Assembly (NCBI RefSeq): GCF_016599715.1 | Contig: NZ_CP067019.1 | Span: forward strand, 124,001-188,000 | DNA from: Acinetobacter sp. CS-2 | GTDB lineage: Bacteria; Pseudomonadota; Gammaproteobacteria; Pseudomonadales; Moraxellaceae | Reading direction: 5' to 3' | DNA length: 64,000 nt | In this document: piece after piece, positions 9,648 to 18,421 of the stretch | How positions within the stretch are numbered: the first letter of the stretch is position 1 | How the letters are laid out: every line of letters starts with the position of its first letter | Translations under genes and position numbers: made by a program | The notes under the pieces: model-generated | What the model saw: the letters and a program-made list of their open reading frames with translations, nothing else | What the model was told of the DNA's origin: nothing | The model's database searches: none

Positions 9648-10070
9648 TTATAAGTTTTCTAAGTGACCTAAATTTTTATTTTGTACGCTATGAAGGATAG
9701 TTTGCAAAATTTCAATTCGTGCAGCATATTTACTATCATTGGCAATGATGTGCCAAGGAGAAATATCTGTGCTCGTATATTTGAACATATCTGATGCTGC
9801 TTGTAAGTAGGCATCCCACTTTTCTCTATTACGCCAATCATCTTCTGTTAATTTGAAGCTTTTTTGAGGTGTATTTTTTCGCTTGTAAAAACGACGTAAT
9901 TGTTCATCTTTTGAAATTGCTAGCCAAAATTTTATAACAATTGTATTTGTATCAGACAGTTGTTTTTCGTACTGATTTATTTCTTCATAAGCATTTTGCC
10001 ATTCTATTGGGTTAATTAAATCTTCTACACGTTCTACAAGTACACGTCCATACCAGCTGCGATCAAAAAT
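9648..10070 (-). pseudogene. C-terminal fragment of a PPK2-family polyphosphate kinase
   Basis: About 141 codons that begin at IFDRSWYGRVLVERVEDL and run through KFWLAISKDEQLRRFYKRKN, EDDWRNREKWDAY and SPWHIIANDSKYAAR to a TAA at 9648-9650. This is the second half of a PPK2 domain, which transfers phosphate between polyphosphate and nucleotides. The Walker A half is missing. The break coincides with a 20-bp copy of the tRNA-Gly anticodon arm at 10071-10090, so the truncation probably reflects a recombination event. Confidence 0.8.
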
Positions 10071-10090
10071 GACCCCAACCTTGGCAAGGT
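10071..10090 (-). other. Candidate attachment-site core (tRNA-Gly anticodon arm)
   Basis: The minus strand reads ACCTTGCCAAGGTTGGGGTC, identical over 20 bases to the anticodon stem-loop and variable region of both tRNA-Gly genes at 35.7-35.9 kb. Similarity stops abruptly on both sides, and the 3' edge falls exactly where the two tRNA genes diverge. Many tyrosine integrases use the anticodon arm as crossover site, so this may be an att remnant. Confidence 0.55.
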
Positions 10091-10331
10091 CACCGAGATT
10101 TATTCCATTAAATGACGCTAATTATAAGTATATGATTTAATTAATAGTATATGTTTTTTGGTGGAGTAAAATTTTTAGTAATTTAGATCATTTAAGGGTA
10201 TTTTGGTCACTTTATTTTAGACATTTTAGTTTGTAAAAGTCACCTATTTTTTGATACTGATTTTCATGAGAAATAACAATATTATATGATTTAATATAAT
10301 GATTCTTAATCCTCATGAAAATGTTTTATAT
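10091..10331. other. AT-rich gene-free stretch
   Basis: No gene, strong hairpin or repeat recognised between the candidate att core and the end of the second hipA-like gene. Confidence 0.5.
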
Positions 10332-11591
10332 TCAATTCAATAAATGAATATTATGCTCAATCCTATTTTGGATCATTTGGAGAGTCTCTGCTTGAATTTG
10401 TCCAGGTAATAGATCATGAGCGATATTGCTGAATCGGATTGCAACCTTACAAATCGAACTAATAATTTCATCGACTTCTTGGGCAGAAAGTTCCGCTTCC
10501 TGAGTACCAAGTTTTACAAGAGCTTGTCGAGGAATATCCAGTGCCTCACCCATGATATCCATTTGATGATATCCACCTGGCCCTTCACAGAAAGTAACAT
10601 CATAGGCAGGGGAGAGTTTCCATTGCCCATTTTGGGACATCAGAAATGAAAAGTTTTTACAATGATCATCTCGATTATTGAAGACTACATTGAAAACAGC
10701 TCGCTTGAATGCAATTGCTTTTTCGCGAACATCATTGGTGCAAAAGTGTGCAGCGCGAAGAAAGTTACTGTAGTCTAAACTCCCTGGTGATTTAAAATCA
10801 GCTCCGGTGAAGGCCGCTAAACTTTGCATAGGGATACGCATGCCATCGTGGCGGTCAAATCTCTTCGATGCAAATGCGGTTAATCCATTCGGAAGAGTAA
10901 AATATTGAGTATCAGGGGTATCAATATCACAATGACGTAAACATTCTGCATAAACAGCTTCAATTGCACAAACTTCAGGATGCTCTTGCTGAGCGGGAAA
11001 TTTGATCAGCCAAGCTTCATGTTGATGTGAGCTAACTGTTGAGAATTCGTTGGTGACAAAATCACGATAGACGAGTGCTTTTGGCCTTGCACCTTGTGGA
11101 GATCCACCCATAATTAATAAATGCTGTAAAAATTCTGCACCTTCTCCTTTGAGAACTTCCTGAACTTCTTGAGCGAGTTTAATCAGTGGAATATTTTCAG
11201 TTAATGTTAACTCAGGTGCTGAAGGTTCAAAGGATAACGCCCCCATCGCATGTGTACTGATATACGTGAGTCGTTCTAATGGCCCAATCCGTGCTGGATT
11301 GAGTCCATTTTTTTTAAATAAGCGATCCATAAGAAGCATGCCCCAACCATCGGGCAAGGCATCATATATAGGACCTGGCAATCCCATTTGATGTGTAGGA
11401 AAGTTCGTTCTTAATGAGTCACCTTTTAATGGAAGTAGGTAAGAGGAAAGTTCTAAACCTTTACTGATCGCTTCTGCACTGTATTCAAAGGCGATTAATG
11501 GCCGACCTGTGATTGCGGTTGAGGAGACCAGTGTACCCCAAAGCCAATATTCACCCCATCCATTGTAGTAAACATTAAGTTTTTTGAGCAT
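10332..11591 (-). CDS. hipA: HipA-family kinase toxin (copy 2)
   Basis: 419 aa. It carries the HipA kinase landmarks MGGSPQGARPKALV (glycine-rich loop), AWLIKFP, FASKRFDRHDGMRI, the catalytic loop NNRDDHCKNFSF (Asp about 308) and LSPAYDVTF. It is only distantly related to copy 1, so the two are not a recent duplication. The start at 11591 (MLKKLNVYYN) is preferred; an earlier ATG lies inside the hipB-like gene. It follows the Xre antitoxin gene by 4 bp, so the pair is an operon. The kinase appears intact. Confidence 0.88.
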   Translation of the reverse strand: MLKKLNVYYNGWGEYWLWGTLVSSTAITGRPLIAFEYSAEAISKGLELSSYLLPLKGDSLRTNFPTHQMGLPGPIYDALPDGWGMLLMDRLFKKNGLNPARIGPLERLTYISTHAMGALSFEPSAPELTLTENIPLIKLAQEVQEVLKGEGAEFLQHLLIMGGSPQGARPKALVYRDFVTNEFSTVSSHQHEAWLIKFPAQQEHPEVCAIEAVYAECLRHCDIDTPDTQYFTLPNGLTAFASKRFDRHDGMRIPMQSLAAFTGADFKSPGSLDYSNFLRAAHFCTNDVREKAIAFKRAVFNVVFNNRDDHCKNFSFLMSQNGQWKLSPAYDVTFCEGPGGYHQMDIMGEALDIPRQALVKLGTQEAELSAQEVDEIISSICKVAIRFSNIAHDLLPGQIQAETLQMIQNRIEHNIHLLN

Positions 11592-11595
11592 GCAC

Positions 11596-11898
11596 TTATT
11601 TCCTTTTGATACGTTGGCGAGCCGTATTGCTCTCATAGCGGAGAATGTCATTTACACTGTTTAAATGAGGTTTGAAGAGTTCCTCTAATTCTTTTAATCG
11701 GCCCAATACCATGGCAACGCGTACTAAATTTTCAAATGAAACATTTCGACCAGCTTCCAGATTAGATACTGTATTCACACTAATACCAGCACGTGTAGCG
11801 ACGTCTGCCTGAGTCATTTCCAGATAAAGTCGTTCTTTGCGAAGCCTTTCACATAATAAAGTAACAATCTCTTCAGGTTTTTTGAAATTTAAATCCAT
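11596..11898 (-). CDS. hipB: HipB-like Xre-family antitoxin (copy 2)
   Basis: 100 aa. The helix-turn-helix is at about residues 14-70 (LRKERLYLEMTQADVATRAG, then NTVSNLEAGRNVSFENLVRV), followed by a basic tail ending RQRIKRK. It sits immediately upstream of the second hipA-like gene. The promoter region (11899-11950) is AT-rich with TATATCTATATATA-type symmetry that could hold its operator. Confidence 0.82.
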   Translation of the reverse strand: MDLNFKKPEEIVTLLCERLRKERLYLEMTQADVATRAGISVNTVSNLEAGRNVSFENLVRVAMVLGRLKELEELFKPHLNSVNDILRYESNTARQRIKRK

Positions 11899-12196
11899 AA
11901 TATTGGGTCTTATATCTATATATATTTATTAAAACACAAAATAATGGATTTATAAAAATAAACCATTTGATGTAAAGAGGATGCTTAATTGGCCTGATTA
12001 GATCTAATTAGACATTTACAATCTAATAGAGTTTAACAACCTGCTTTAAGCTCAATCAGTTTCGCCTATTGTCGCGAGGAACCGGTATGTGCTATCAGAT
12101 TAATCTGGAATATCTGGCACAAGTGGTTTGGAGCAACGAGGTTGATGGGCAGGGGGCTGTCTTTTCTGATACCTTATTGGGTACCGATTCACAATT
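11899..12196. other. Gene-free stretch upstream of hipBA copy 2
   Basis: Contains the hipBA promoter and then about 200 bp with slightly higher G+C (about 12050-12190). One plus-strand reading frame crosses this part but resembles nothing and lacks a clear ribosome-binding site. I regard it as scrap DNA. Confidence 0.4.
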
Positions 12197-12280
12197 TATT
12201 CATCATATTCTGAAAATATTTCTTCAATTTCATTGTACTGCGGCAATTTATGCTTTTTTATTCACTTCGAATTGTAAACC
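12197..12280 (-). pseudogene. Frameshifted C-terminal remnant of the Xre gene
   Basis: The minus strand encodes LQFEVNKK and then, after a 2-bp deletion, EIEEIFSEYDE, matching the end of the intact Xre protein at 1851-2144 almost base for base. The DNA-binding half is gone. It lies downstream of trio B much as the intact gene lies downstream of trio A, supporting duplication of the larger neighbourhood. Confidence 0.75.
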
Positions 12281-12425
12281 AATACTGCAAATTCTTGTTT
12301 AAATGATCATTAAATTTTGTGCTAACTTGGACAGACATTATTTGGCTAGTGGGACAAACAGTTATTGCTCTTTAAGATGATTAATTTAATCACTCACGCT
12401 TGGAAGTCTATATTAAATCATTACA
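12281..12425. other. Gene-free stretch
   Basis: AT-rich, nothing recognised. It lies between the Xre remnant and a solo IS21-type end. Confidence 0.4.
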
Positions 12426-12482
12426 GGAATGACTGGTAAACCACGAATAAGAATGCGTGGCAAACTTATCCAATAATTTTCA
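12426..12482 (-). mobile_element. Solo, decayed terminal repeat of an IS21-family transposon
   Basis: The sequence corresponds with scattered mismatches to the outer ~57 bp of the right terminal repeat of the 49580-63136 transposon (GGAATGACTGGT, CCACGAATAAGAATG, AACTTATCCAATAATTTTCA). Its CA end at 12481-12482 abuts the stop codon of the trio B third gene at 12483, so an IS21-type insertion probably clipped that gene. No other part of that transposon is recognised here. Confidence 0.65.
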
Positions 12483-15446
12483 TTAAAGATGAGAAACTAT
12501 CATCAGATACATCAGTAACTTGAATACCCCGAGTGCTTTTGCATCTTTACCCTTGAAGCAGAACTTAATTCGCCTTTCATTTTCATTCAGGCTGAAATTT
12601 TCTGTCCGTAATGCTAAATCCTGTAATGTCTTTTTGAGCTGTTCCTTACTCCGTTGGGAAAGCTCAAGATGAAGATATTTTTTAGGAAATAAACTGCTGA
12701 TAAAAGACATAAACTTTTTCAGTTGGCGTTTTTCATTCAGTTCAAAAATGAACTGGGCTGAATTGGGCTGAACTTTTTCAAGATAAATTGAGTAGATCGT
12801 ATGAAGCTGTTCTTTGTATTTACTTTGTACATTTGCATAACGCTCCTGAACATGTTGAATGACCTTTTTTTCCTCCTGATTGGTTGGCAACATGGTGACC
12901 AATGCATTCGGAGTTTTCCTTAAAAAATCTGTGGTAAATAACCTCGATGATTTTTTTTGGGTTACACAGGAGGTTTTCAAATGATGGGCTCTAGCACGTA
13001 ATTTTTGCGCGATTTGCAAAGGAATGGCTTCAGGTAACATAAGGTCTTGTTCTTTTTCTACTGCAAGAATGTGATGCAATAATTCAAAAGTCATCTCTGA
13101 GTCATGAGCTCCTAGCATCAGTGAATCAGGCGATTTCTGTTGACCTAGTTGAAATTGATGATCATGTTGCCTGTAACGGTCTTTAGTGAGTTGATCAAAT
13201 AAAAACTGTTTGATCGCCCGCTGCTGAACAGGATATTTAATGGCATCATCTTGTTTCAGAATGTTAAAATAGGCTTCTTTAGGAAGCGGGCTGTGCATTT
13301 GATTCAGCTGGTAGCTAATTGCTAGATGCATTAAATGCAGGTAGCTTGAACAAGTGGTTTCAGGCGTTAGGTGCCCGGCAAAATGAGAAAGTGCATACCA
13401 GGTTTGCTGAGTATTTCTGTTTCGCAACAATGCATAACGGATACGTAATTGTTCATGTGGGCTATAGTCAGTAAATGCATCTGCAAGTGTTGAGTTTTTT
13501 AAAATCAGGTAAAGATGATTAAATGCAGAATGGCGCAGACTATGGTAAGTAAAATGGTGTTCTCCAAAAACTGTCTTGATCAATTGTTTCAATAGGGAAT
13601 TCACTTCATTTTCATGAGTTTCTTCTAAGGACTGTTTTAAAAACAGCGGTTGTGTAACTGATTTTCCCTGTTCTTTTAGCAGACGTTTTCTATTCTGACT
13701 ATATGTTTTAAATGCATGTAATTCGTCGGCTTTAAGTAGATGATGCAGGGGAATCTTGCGGTAAGCTGAGTAGCTTTTTTGATTTTTATTGCGATTGTTG
13801 CGAATGGTGAGTATCACAGCATCTTCACTAATAAATAGATCACGTACGAAGATATTCAATGTTTCATTGATCCGTAGTCCGACTCTGAACCCCAGAATAA
13901 AAATCAGTTTAAATATATTTTTATCCTGAATCGAAATATCTTGAGTATTTTCGAGCTGCTCTAGCGTGTGGTAAAAAATATGGGGCGAGATCAATGCGGT
14001 TCTGCAGATTTTTACTTGGATTAAACTATCCAGATCCACAGTGGGCGCGTTAAAAAATAATGTCTGTTTGTGATGAAACTCCTGTAAACGTTTTTGTAAA
14101 GTCTCTCTAGTTGTTTCTTTCTTTAATAAAAGCATTTCTCCATACATATCTTCAAAATCGGCATTTGAAAATGATGAAATGTCTCTGTCTTGCGTTGCCA
14201 TCAGCCAATCGATGGCAAACTGTGAAAACATGGTATTTAGAGAGCTTTGCTTAATAGGTTGAAAATCTGCACGTATAAGCTTGCGCTCAAATCGTTTCTG
14301 TTGTTGGATAATTTGATTTAAGCAGTTTAATTGAGTCTCTGTTAATTTGGAACGTAGGATGGTCCACAGCAACAAACGCTCTAAGGCAGGAGACAGTTCT
14401 CTGGAATATAACCCTATGAGTTGATCTTTATAGTTTTTTGCACGAATGGCTTGACGTATTTCTACAAGAGTTTCTGCTATATCTGATGCGATATTGACTC
14501 TAGAGTGGTTCTGATGGTTTTCACAAGTATTCTCAACTTTAATGTTATTGGTGTGCTTTTGTTCAAACTGAACAAAATAGGCTTCTAATTGTTTTTCGAG
14601 AGGACTGGAACTGTAAATTTCATTTTTTAGGATACAAATGGACATTTGATCCAGTCCGCTGTTTTTCAGGAACTGTGTATAGTAAAAACCGTATTTTAAC
14701 AGGTCTTTACAACGTACCTTTTCCTCAGGGAAGCATTCAATAATACAAGCGTTAATCAGATGTTCTGCATCTTCAATATCCGAAAATAAATCAAACTTTT
14801 GATGTTTAAGTCTGTAGATCCAGCATTTCACAATGTCGTGTAGCACAAAAGTTTTTGTATAGCTGACTGAAAAATCAGGGTCATTTATACGCTGATTACC
14901 GAAATTCCGGTTCGGGATTTCGAGTGTTACCATATGATTAAGGTTTAAAAAACTTTGAAATTTCTTTGTTTTTAAAATGATTTTTAAAAAAAATTGCAAT
15001 TCGGCATGGTTGTAAATGCCATTAAATAATATTGAACTGATCAAACAAAAGCCAAGAGATTGGGTGGGACTGAAGTCATTTCGTTTTGTCCAGTAAGCAA
15101 TCATATTTTGGGCAAATTGAGTAACTTTTTTACCATGTTTTAAGGTTTCAATATTTTGTAGTGGCAGAGACCTTTCGTACCTTACGGGAGCGGCAGGCAC
15201 TGGATAGTACTGATTCGATGAAAGATTAAAGCGCTTGATATATTTAGCAAATTCTATACGTGCCATCTGATAGCTACGGATGTTTGACTTACAGTGTTCT
15301 AAAAGCTGATTATCAACTTGACGACAAATTTCCGAATAGTTCTCAGGCGTCAGTTCTATACATTTCTCACTAAACAAGTTCAGAAGAAATGCTTTGTTTT
15401 TTCTATGCTTTTTTATTCTTTTAAGGGAGTGTGGGTGTTTACTCAT
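12483..15446 (-). CDS. Very large tyrosine recombinase, trio B third gene
   Basis: 987 aa. The catalytic domain is central, with Arg in GFRVGLRINETLNIF, His/Arg in YHSLRHSAFNHL, His in HFAGHLTPET and Tyr in CSSYLHLMH: a complete R-HxxR-H-Y set. It is a colinear paralogue of the 1071-aa trio A protein, sharing the C-terminal KDAKAL..FK signature. It ends about 15 residues earlier than that protein, exactly where a decayed IS21-type end begins, so its natural C-terminus may be lost. Its ATG overlaps the preceding stop (ATGA), so it is translationally coupled. Confidence 0.85.
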   Translation of the reverse strand: MSKHPHSLKRIKKHRKNKAFLLNLFSEKCIELTPENYSEICRQVDNQLLEHCKSNIRSYQMARIEFAKYIKRFNLSSNQYYPVPAAPVRYERSLPLQNIETLKHGKKVTQFAQNMIAYWTKRNDFSPTQSLGFCLISSILFNGIYNHAELQFFLKIILKTKKFQSFLNLNHMVTLEIPNRNFGNQRINDPDFSVSYTKTFVLHDIVKCWIYRLKHQKFDLFSDIEDAEHLINACIIECFPEEKVRCKDLLKYGFYYTQFLKNSGLDQMSICILKNEIYSSSPLEKQLEAYFVQFEQKHTNNIKVENTCENHQNHSRVNIASDIAETLVEIRQAIRAKNYKDQLIGLYSRELSPALERLLLWTILRSKLTETQLNCLNQIIQQQKRFERKLIRADFQPIKQSSLNTMFSQFAIDWLMATQDRDISSFSNADFEDMYGEMLLLKKETTRETLQKRLQEFHHKQTLFFNAPTVDLDSLIQVKICRTALISPHIFYHTLEQLENTQDISIQDKNIFKLIFILGFRVGLRINETLNIFVRDLFISEDAVILTIRNNRNKNQKSYSAYRKIPLHHLLKADELHAFKTYSQNRKRLLKEQGKSVTQPLFLKQSLEETHENEVNSLLKQLIKTVFGEHHFTYHSLRHSAFNHLYLILKNSTLADAFTDYSPHEQLRIRYALLRNRNTQQTWYALSHFAGHLTPETTCSSYLHLMHLAISYQLNQMHSPLPKEAYFNILKQDDAIKYPVQQRAIKQFLFDQLTKDRYRQHDHQFQLGQQKSPDSLMLGAHDSEMTFELLHHILAVEKEQDLMLPEAIPLQIAQKLRARAHHLKTSCVTQKKSSRLFTTDFLRKTPNALVTMLPTNQEEKKVIQHVQERYANVQSKYKEQLHTIYSIYLEKVQPNSAQFIFELNEKRQLKKFMSFISSLFPKKYLHLELSQRSKEQLKKTLQDLALRTENFSLNENERRIKFCFKGKDAKALGVFKLLMYLMIVSHL

Positions 15447-17623
15447 TCAATCAGGAACCCGTTAAATGTAGACATACTTTTAAGCTTTAAGAGTCCGACC
15501 AGCTTGTCTTGTGCTGCTCTAATTTGATCGTAATCTGTTGTCTCAAAACCTGAATAGCGGTCAAACAGTTCCTGCATAGCTTCGTCATGACCAAAGATGC
15601 CTTTTATTAGATCTTCATTGCAGTATTGGGCAAAAAAATAGCGAGCGAAGTGGCGGGTCCAATTGCGCTGTAATGCTATTTCAGTACAGTATTTTTGAAT
15701 ATCAGAAAGTTCCAGATTTCGGACATATCCTTTCGAATCGTAAAATAAGAGCAAGAGATGTTCACCATCGAAGACCTCTTGGATTGCTTGTACTTGTTCT
15801 TGCGACAGATAGGCTTTAGTGAGGTGCAGAAAATGTTTCAAATACTTTAGGTAATGCTGTATTTCATCACGGAGAAAATTATTAAAAGGTAAATAGCGTC
15901 CAATGGTGCCCGAATAACGCTGCTCTTTATCTGCAACAGCCATCAATTGGTTGTCAAGGTCAATATAATCTAGATTGGGTGGGAAGGACTCACTCGGCCG
16001 TGCTGAAGTTGTCAGCATACAAATATGCCAAAGCCAGATTGAATAATGATTTAAAGTCTGAAAGGGATTGGGATTATTCCGAACTTGGTGGTCAAGCTGG
16101 TAAAAAAAAGACTGGACGAATGGGAGATCCGGTACTTGCTGACTGCCAAACGTAATAGGGGATTTAAATTCCTCAATATATCCAGTGTCAAGCTGAGGAC
16201 CAACCAGATCAAGTGTTTGAATATAAATATCTAAGATATCAATAATTTTTGTTGAAAAATAATGGCATGGCGTGTAGTTATTAACGTTTTCTCCTGCCAA
16301 TAGTTTGCTTTCTAACTCATATCCAAGTTCATTCAGCGTAATATCACTGATTAAACGCGGAAGATTTTGCGCTGTTAAAGGAAAAGTAAGCTCATTGCTG
16401 ATTCTATGTAGATATTCTTGTACCTCTGAAGCAATATCGGCTTTATCCCACTTTTTTAGCTGAAGTATCTGCATCAAATAAACTTTGGGTAAGGGGATGG
16501 TAAAAGAATTGCCGATATTGAGCATGTATTCTTTTAAAAATGTATCTTTAAATTTAGAGCTATCAATACTTTGACGAAAAAAACAGTTTTCATGATTAAA
16601 GCGGATTTCTTTACTTTTTGAGCTTAGTAAGAAACGTGTTCGGAATACTAGTAGCTCTTCATAATGCGTCAAACTGAGTACTGAAAATAAAAGCAATGCA
16701 TGAATTGGAGAGTTTTCTGCCTGTTCTAATAAAATTTGCATAATGTACTGTGCAGTAGGCAAATCGAAGACATGAGGATTTGCCTTGCTCATTAATTCAT
16801 TCTTGCTTTGATGCAGAATTTTGTTTTTGAGATTATTGATCTGAGCTGTAATAGAACATTGCTCTAGTGAATTGAATTCAAAATTATGGTCTTCAACTTT
16901 TTCTATAGTTTTATCCTCACGTGGTTGTTTTGCTATACCGCGTTCAAAATGAGTCTGATACGTTTGTTCATCATCGAGAGATATTCTTGATATCTTTTGA
17001 ACATCAGTTTGAGGAGCTTCTTTGGCACCTGAACTGCTTTGGCGATTTCGTTTTAAACGTTCAGACTGAGTAAAGACATATTGATAGATAACACGTAGAT
17101 TTGACAGCTGGCCAATTTGTTTTGCTGTTAATTTTGGAGTAGAACGTTCAAGTAAATCTTTATTCTCTTCTTCAGTTTCATTTAAAAACTCAAGCAGATC
17201 CTCCAAATCCATAGGAAGAGCTCGTAAGAAGCTATAAAGCCAATGGTATTCCCGCTTTGTGCTGGCTAAACGAAAACGCATACAAAGATTAGCTACAGTG
17301 GAGGCATGTTCTTGGCTATCAAGCGATTCAATACATTGAGTATTGAAAATGGCCCATTTCAGTGCATTAGCTTGATAGGCTGAAGGGGTGTTGATCACTG
17401 CAACAAGGTAATGAACCAAAGGATATTCACTGATTGATTTGTCTGCAAGTTGTTGATTTATAATATTCTTGATTTCAACGATTTCAGTAGGTTTAATGAA
17501 GTCATTGAGTTTGATTGAATTTTGAAAACTTTCTAGCTTTGCTTCTGCTAGTGTTTGATAGAATTCTCGAAACGGCTCAAGCTTTAATTCTTGAGTATCT
17601 TCTAAGTAACTATATCCGTTCAT
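15443..17623 (-). CDS. Large tyrosine recombinase, trio B second gene
   Basis: 726 aa. The catalytic domain is C-terminal: TTSARPSESFPP (first Arg), NWTRHFARYFF (second Arg), GIFGHDEAMQELFDRY (His, then Tyr 11 residues later). It has the same spacing and the same Asn in place of the usual first His as its trio A homologue. About 520 residues precede the catalytic domain. Both junctions are 4-bp ATGA overlaps, so all three genes are made from one message. Confidence 0.85.
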   Translation of the reverse strand: MNGYSYLEDTQELKLEPFREFYQTLAEAKLESFQNSIKLNDFIKPTEIVEIKNIINQQLADKSISEYPLVHYLVAVINTPSAYQANALKWAIFNTQCIESLDSQEHASTVANLCMRFRLASTKREYHWLYSFLRALPMDLEDLLEFLNETEEENKDLLERSTPKLTAKQIGQLSNLRVIYQYVFTQSERLKRNRQSSSGAKEAPQTDVQKISRISLDDEQTYQTHFERGIAKQPREDKTIEKVEDHNFEFNSLEQCSITAQINNLKNKILHQSKNELMSKANPHVFDLPTAQYIMQILLEQAENSPIHALLLFSVLSLTHYEELLVFRTRFLLSSKSKEIRFNHENCFFRQSIDSSKFKDTFLKEYMLNIGNSFTIPLPKVYLMQILQLKKWDKADIASEVQEYLHRISNELTFPLTAQNLPRLISDITLNELGYELESKLLAGENVNNYTPCHYFSTKIIDILDIYIQTLDLVGPQLDTGYIEEFKSPITFGSQQVPDLPFVQSFFYQLDHQVRNNPNPFQTLNHYSIWLWHICMLTTSARPSESFPPNLDYIDLDNQLMAVADKEQRYSGTIGRYLPFNNFLRDEIQHYLKYLKHFLHLTKAYLSQEQVQAIQEVFDGEHLLLLFYDSKGYVRNLELSDIQKYCTEIALQRNWTRHFARYFFAQYCNEDLIKGIFGHDEAMQELFDRYSGFETTDYDQIRAAQDKLVGLLKLKSMSTFNGFLIE

Positions 17624-18252
17624 GATGATATTCCAGCCAGAATTTTTTCTAATGAAAGTGGACCAGCATAATTTGAAATAGAACTTACTGGACTTTTGGA
17701 TTTAGACAGTCCTGATAATTCTCGTAGATGATTGATAGTTAGAACTTCCTGACCGAAAACTTCCTGAAGATGTGCGGCTAAGTATTGTTCATTTAGCCAA
17801 TATGCGATGATATCAAAGCCATGAATTGAGTGATGTAATCCGGAACACAGTAAGGCCCTAACTTCGCTTAAAGCCTGGATGGTGAATTGGTAGGAATTAT
17901 TTTTCTCATAAGCTCTGAACTTAAATTCATTTTTATTCTTGTTGTAAAAATAGGCATAGATCCAACTGAAATGACTACTAAAAAAATAGTGATCAGCTTT
18001 GTCTGTTGTCAGAAGAGGGATTTCGATATTCTGTTTAAAAGTTAAATTCAAGTGATAGTTCTGCTGTTTCTCATTAAGCTGAAAAAATAGAGCAATCCAG
18101 ATTTGGTAGGCATGCATACATTTTGGATAACACATTAATTGTAAGTTTTTTGAAGATACACGATGACTTTCAATAGCTTTTTTTTTATAGACATATGCTG
18201 ATGTCTCCCCATATTTATGCCAAGTGGCTGAAAAATAAGCTATAATATTCAC
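17620..18252 (-). CDS. Trio B first gene, unknown function
   Basis: About 210 aa from a GTG at 18252; no good ribosome-binding site decides the start. No domain is recognised. It is rich in aromatic residues and Lys/Asn, without a signal peptide. A short C-terminal segment LTINHLRELSGLSKS looks like a helix-turn-helix recognition element. It matches the trio A first gene in position and size but has only weak sequence similarity. It is coupled to the second gene by ATGA. Confidence 0.6.
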   Translation of the reverse strand: MNIIAYFSATWHKYGETSAYVYKKKAIESHRVSSKNLQLMCYPKCMHAYQIWIALFFQLNEKQQNYHLNLTFKQNIEIPLLTTDKADHYFFSSHFSWIYAYFYNKNKNEFKFRAYEKNNSYQFTIQALSEVRALLCSGLHHSIHGFDIIAYWLNEQYLAAHLQEVFGQEVLTINHLRELSGLSKSKSPVSSISNYAGPLSLEKILAGISS

Positions 18253-18421
18253 GTATTTTTTATAGGAGAGTCAAGGGTTGCACACTCTATATTGTGTTAT
18301 TAAATTGTAAATTTCACTATATATAGTGTTTTTAATCTTTTTAGCGGTAATTAAAACCCTATTGAATTATGTTTTTAGTAAATATGTAGAATATTTAAGT
18401 TGGATTTACAAGGAATTGCAT
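18253..18421. promoter_or_regulatory. Divergent control region of trio B with palindrome
   Basis: AT-rich region between trio B and the CxxC gene. A perfect 14-bp palindrome CACTATATATAGTG occupies 18315-18328. The equivalent gap in trio A carries a different perfect palindrome, which suggests module-specific operators. An AAGGA ribosome-binding site for the CxxC gene lies near 18409. Confidence 0.55.

Noticed and set aside
12069..12302. A 77-codon plus-strand open frame
   Set aside because: Its 3' part lies antisense to the Xre gene remnant and the rest resembles nothing, so it is not a credible gene.
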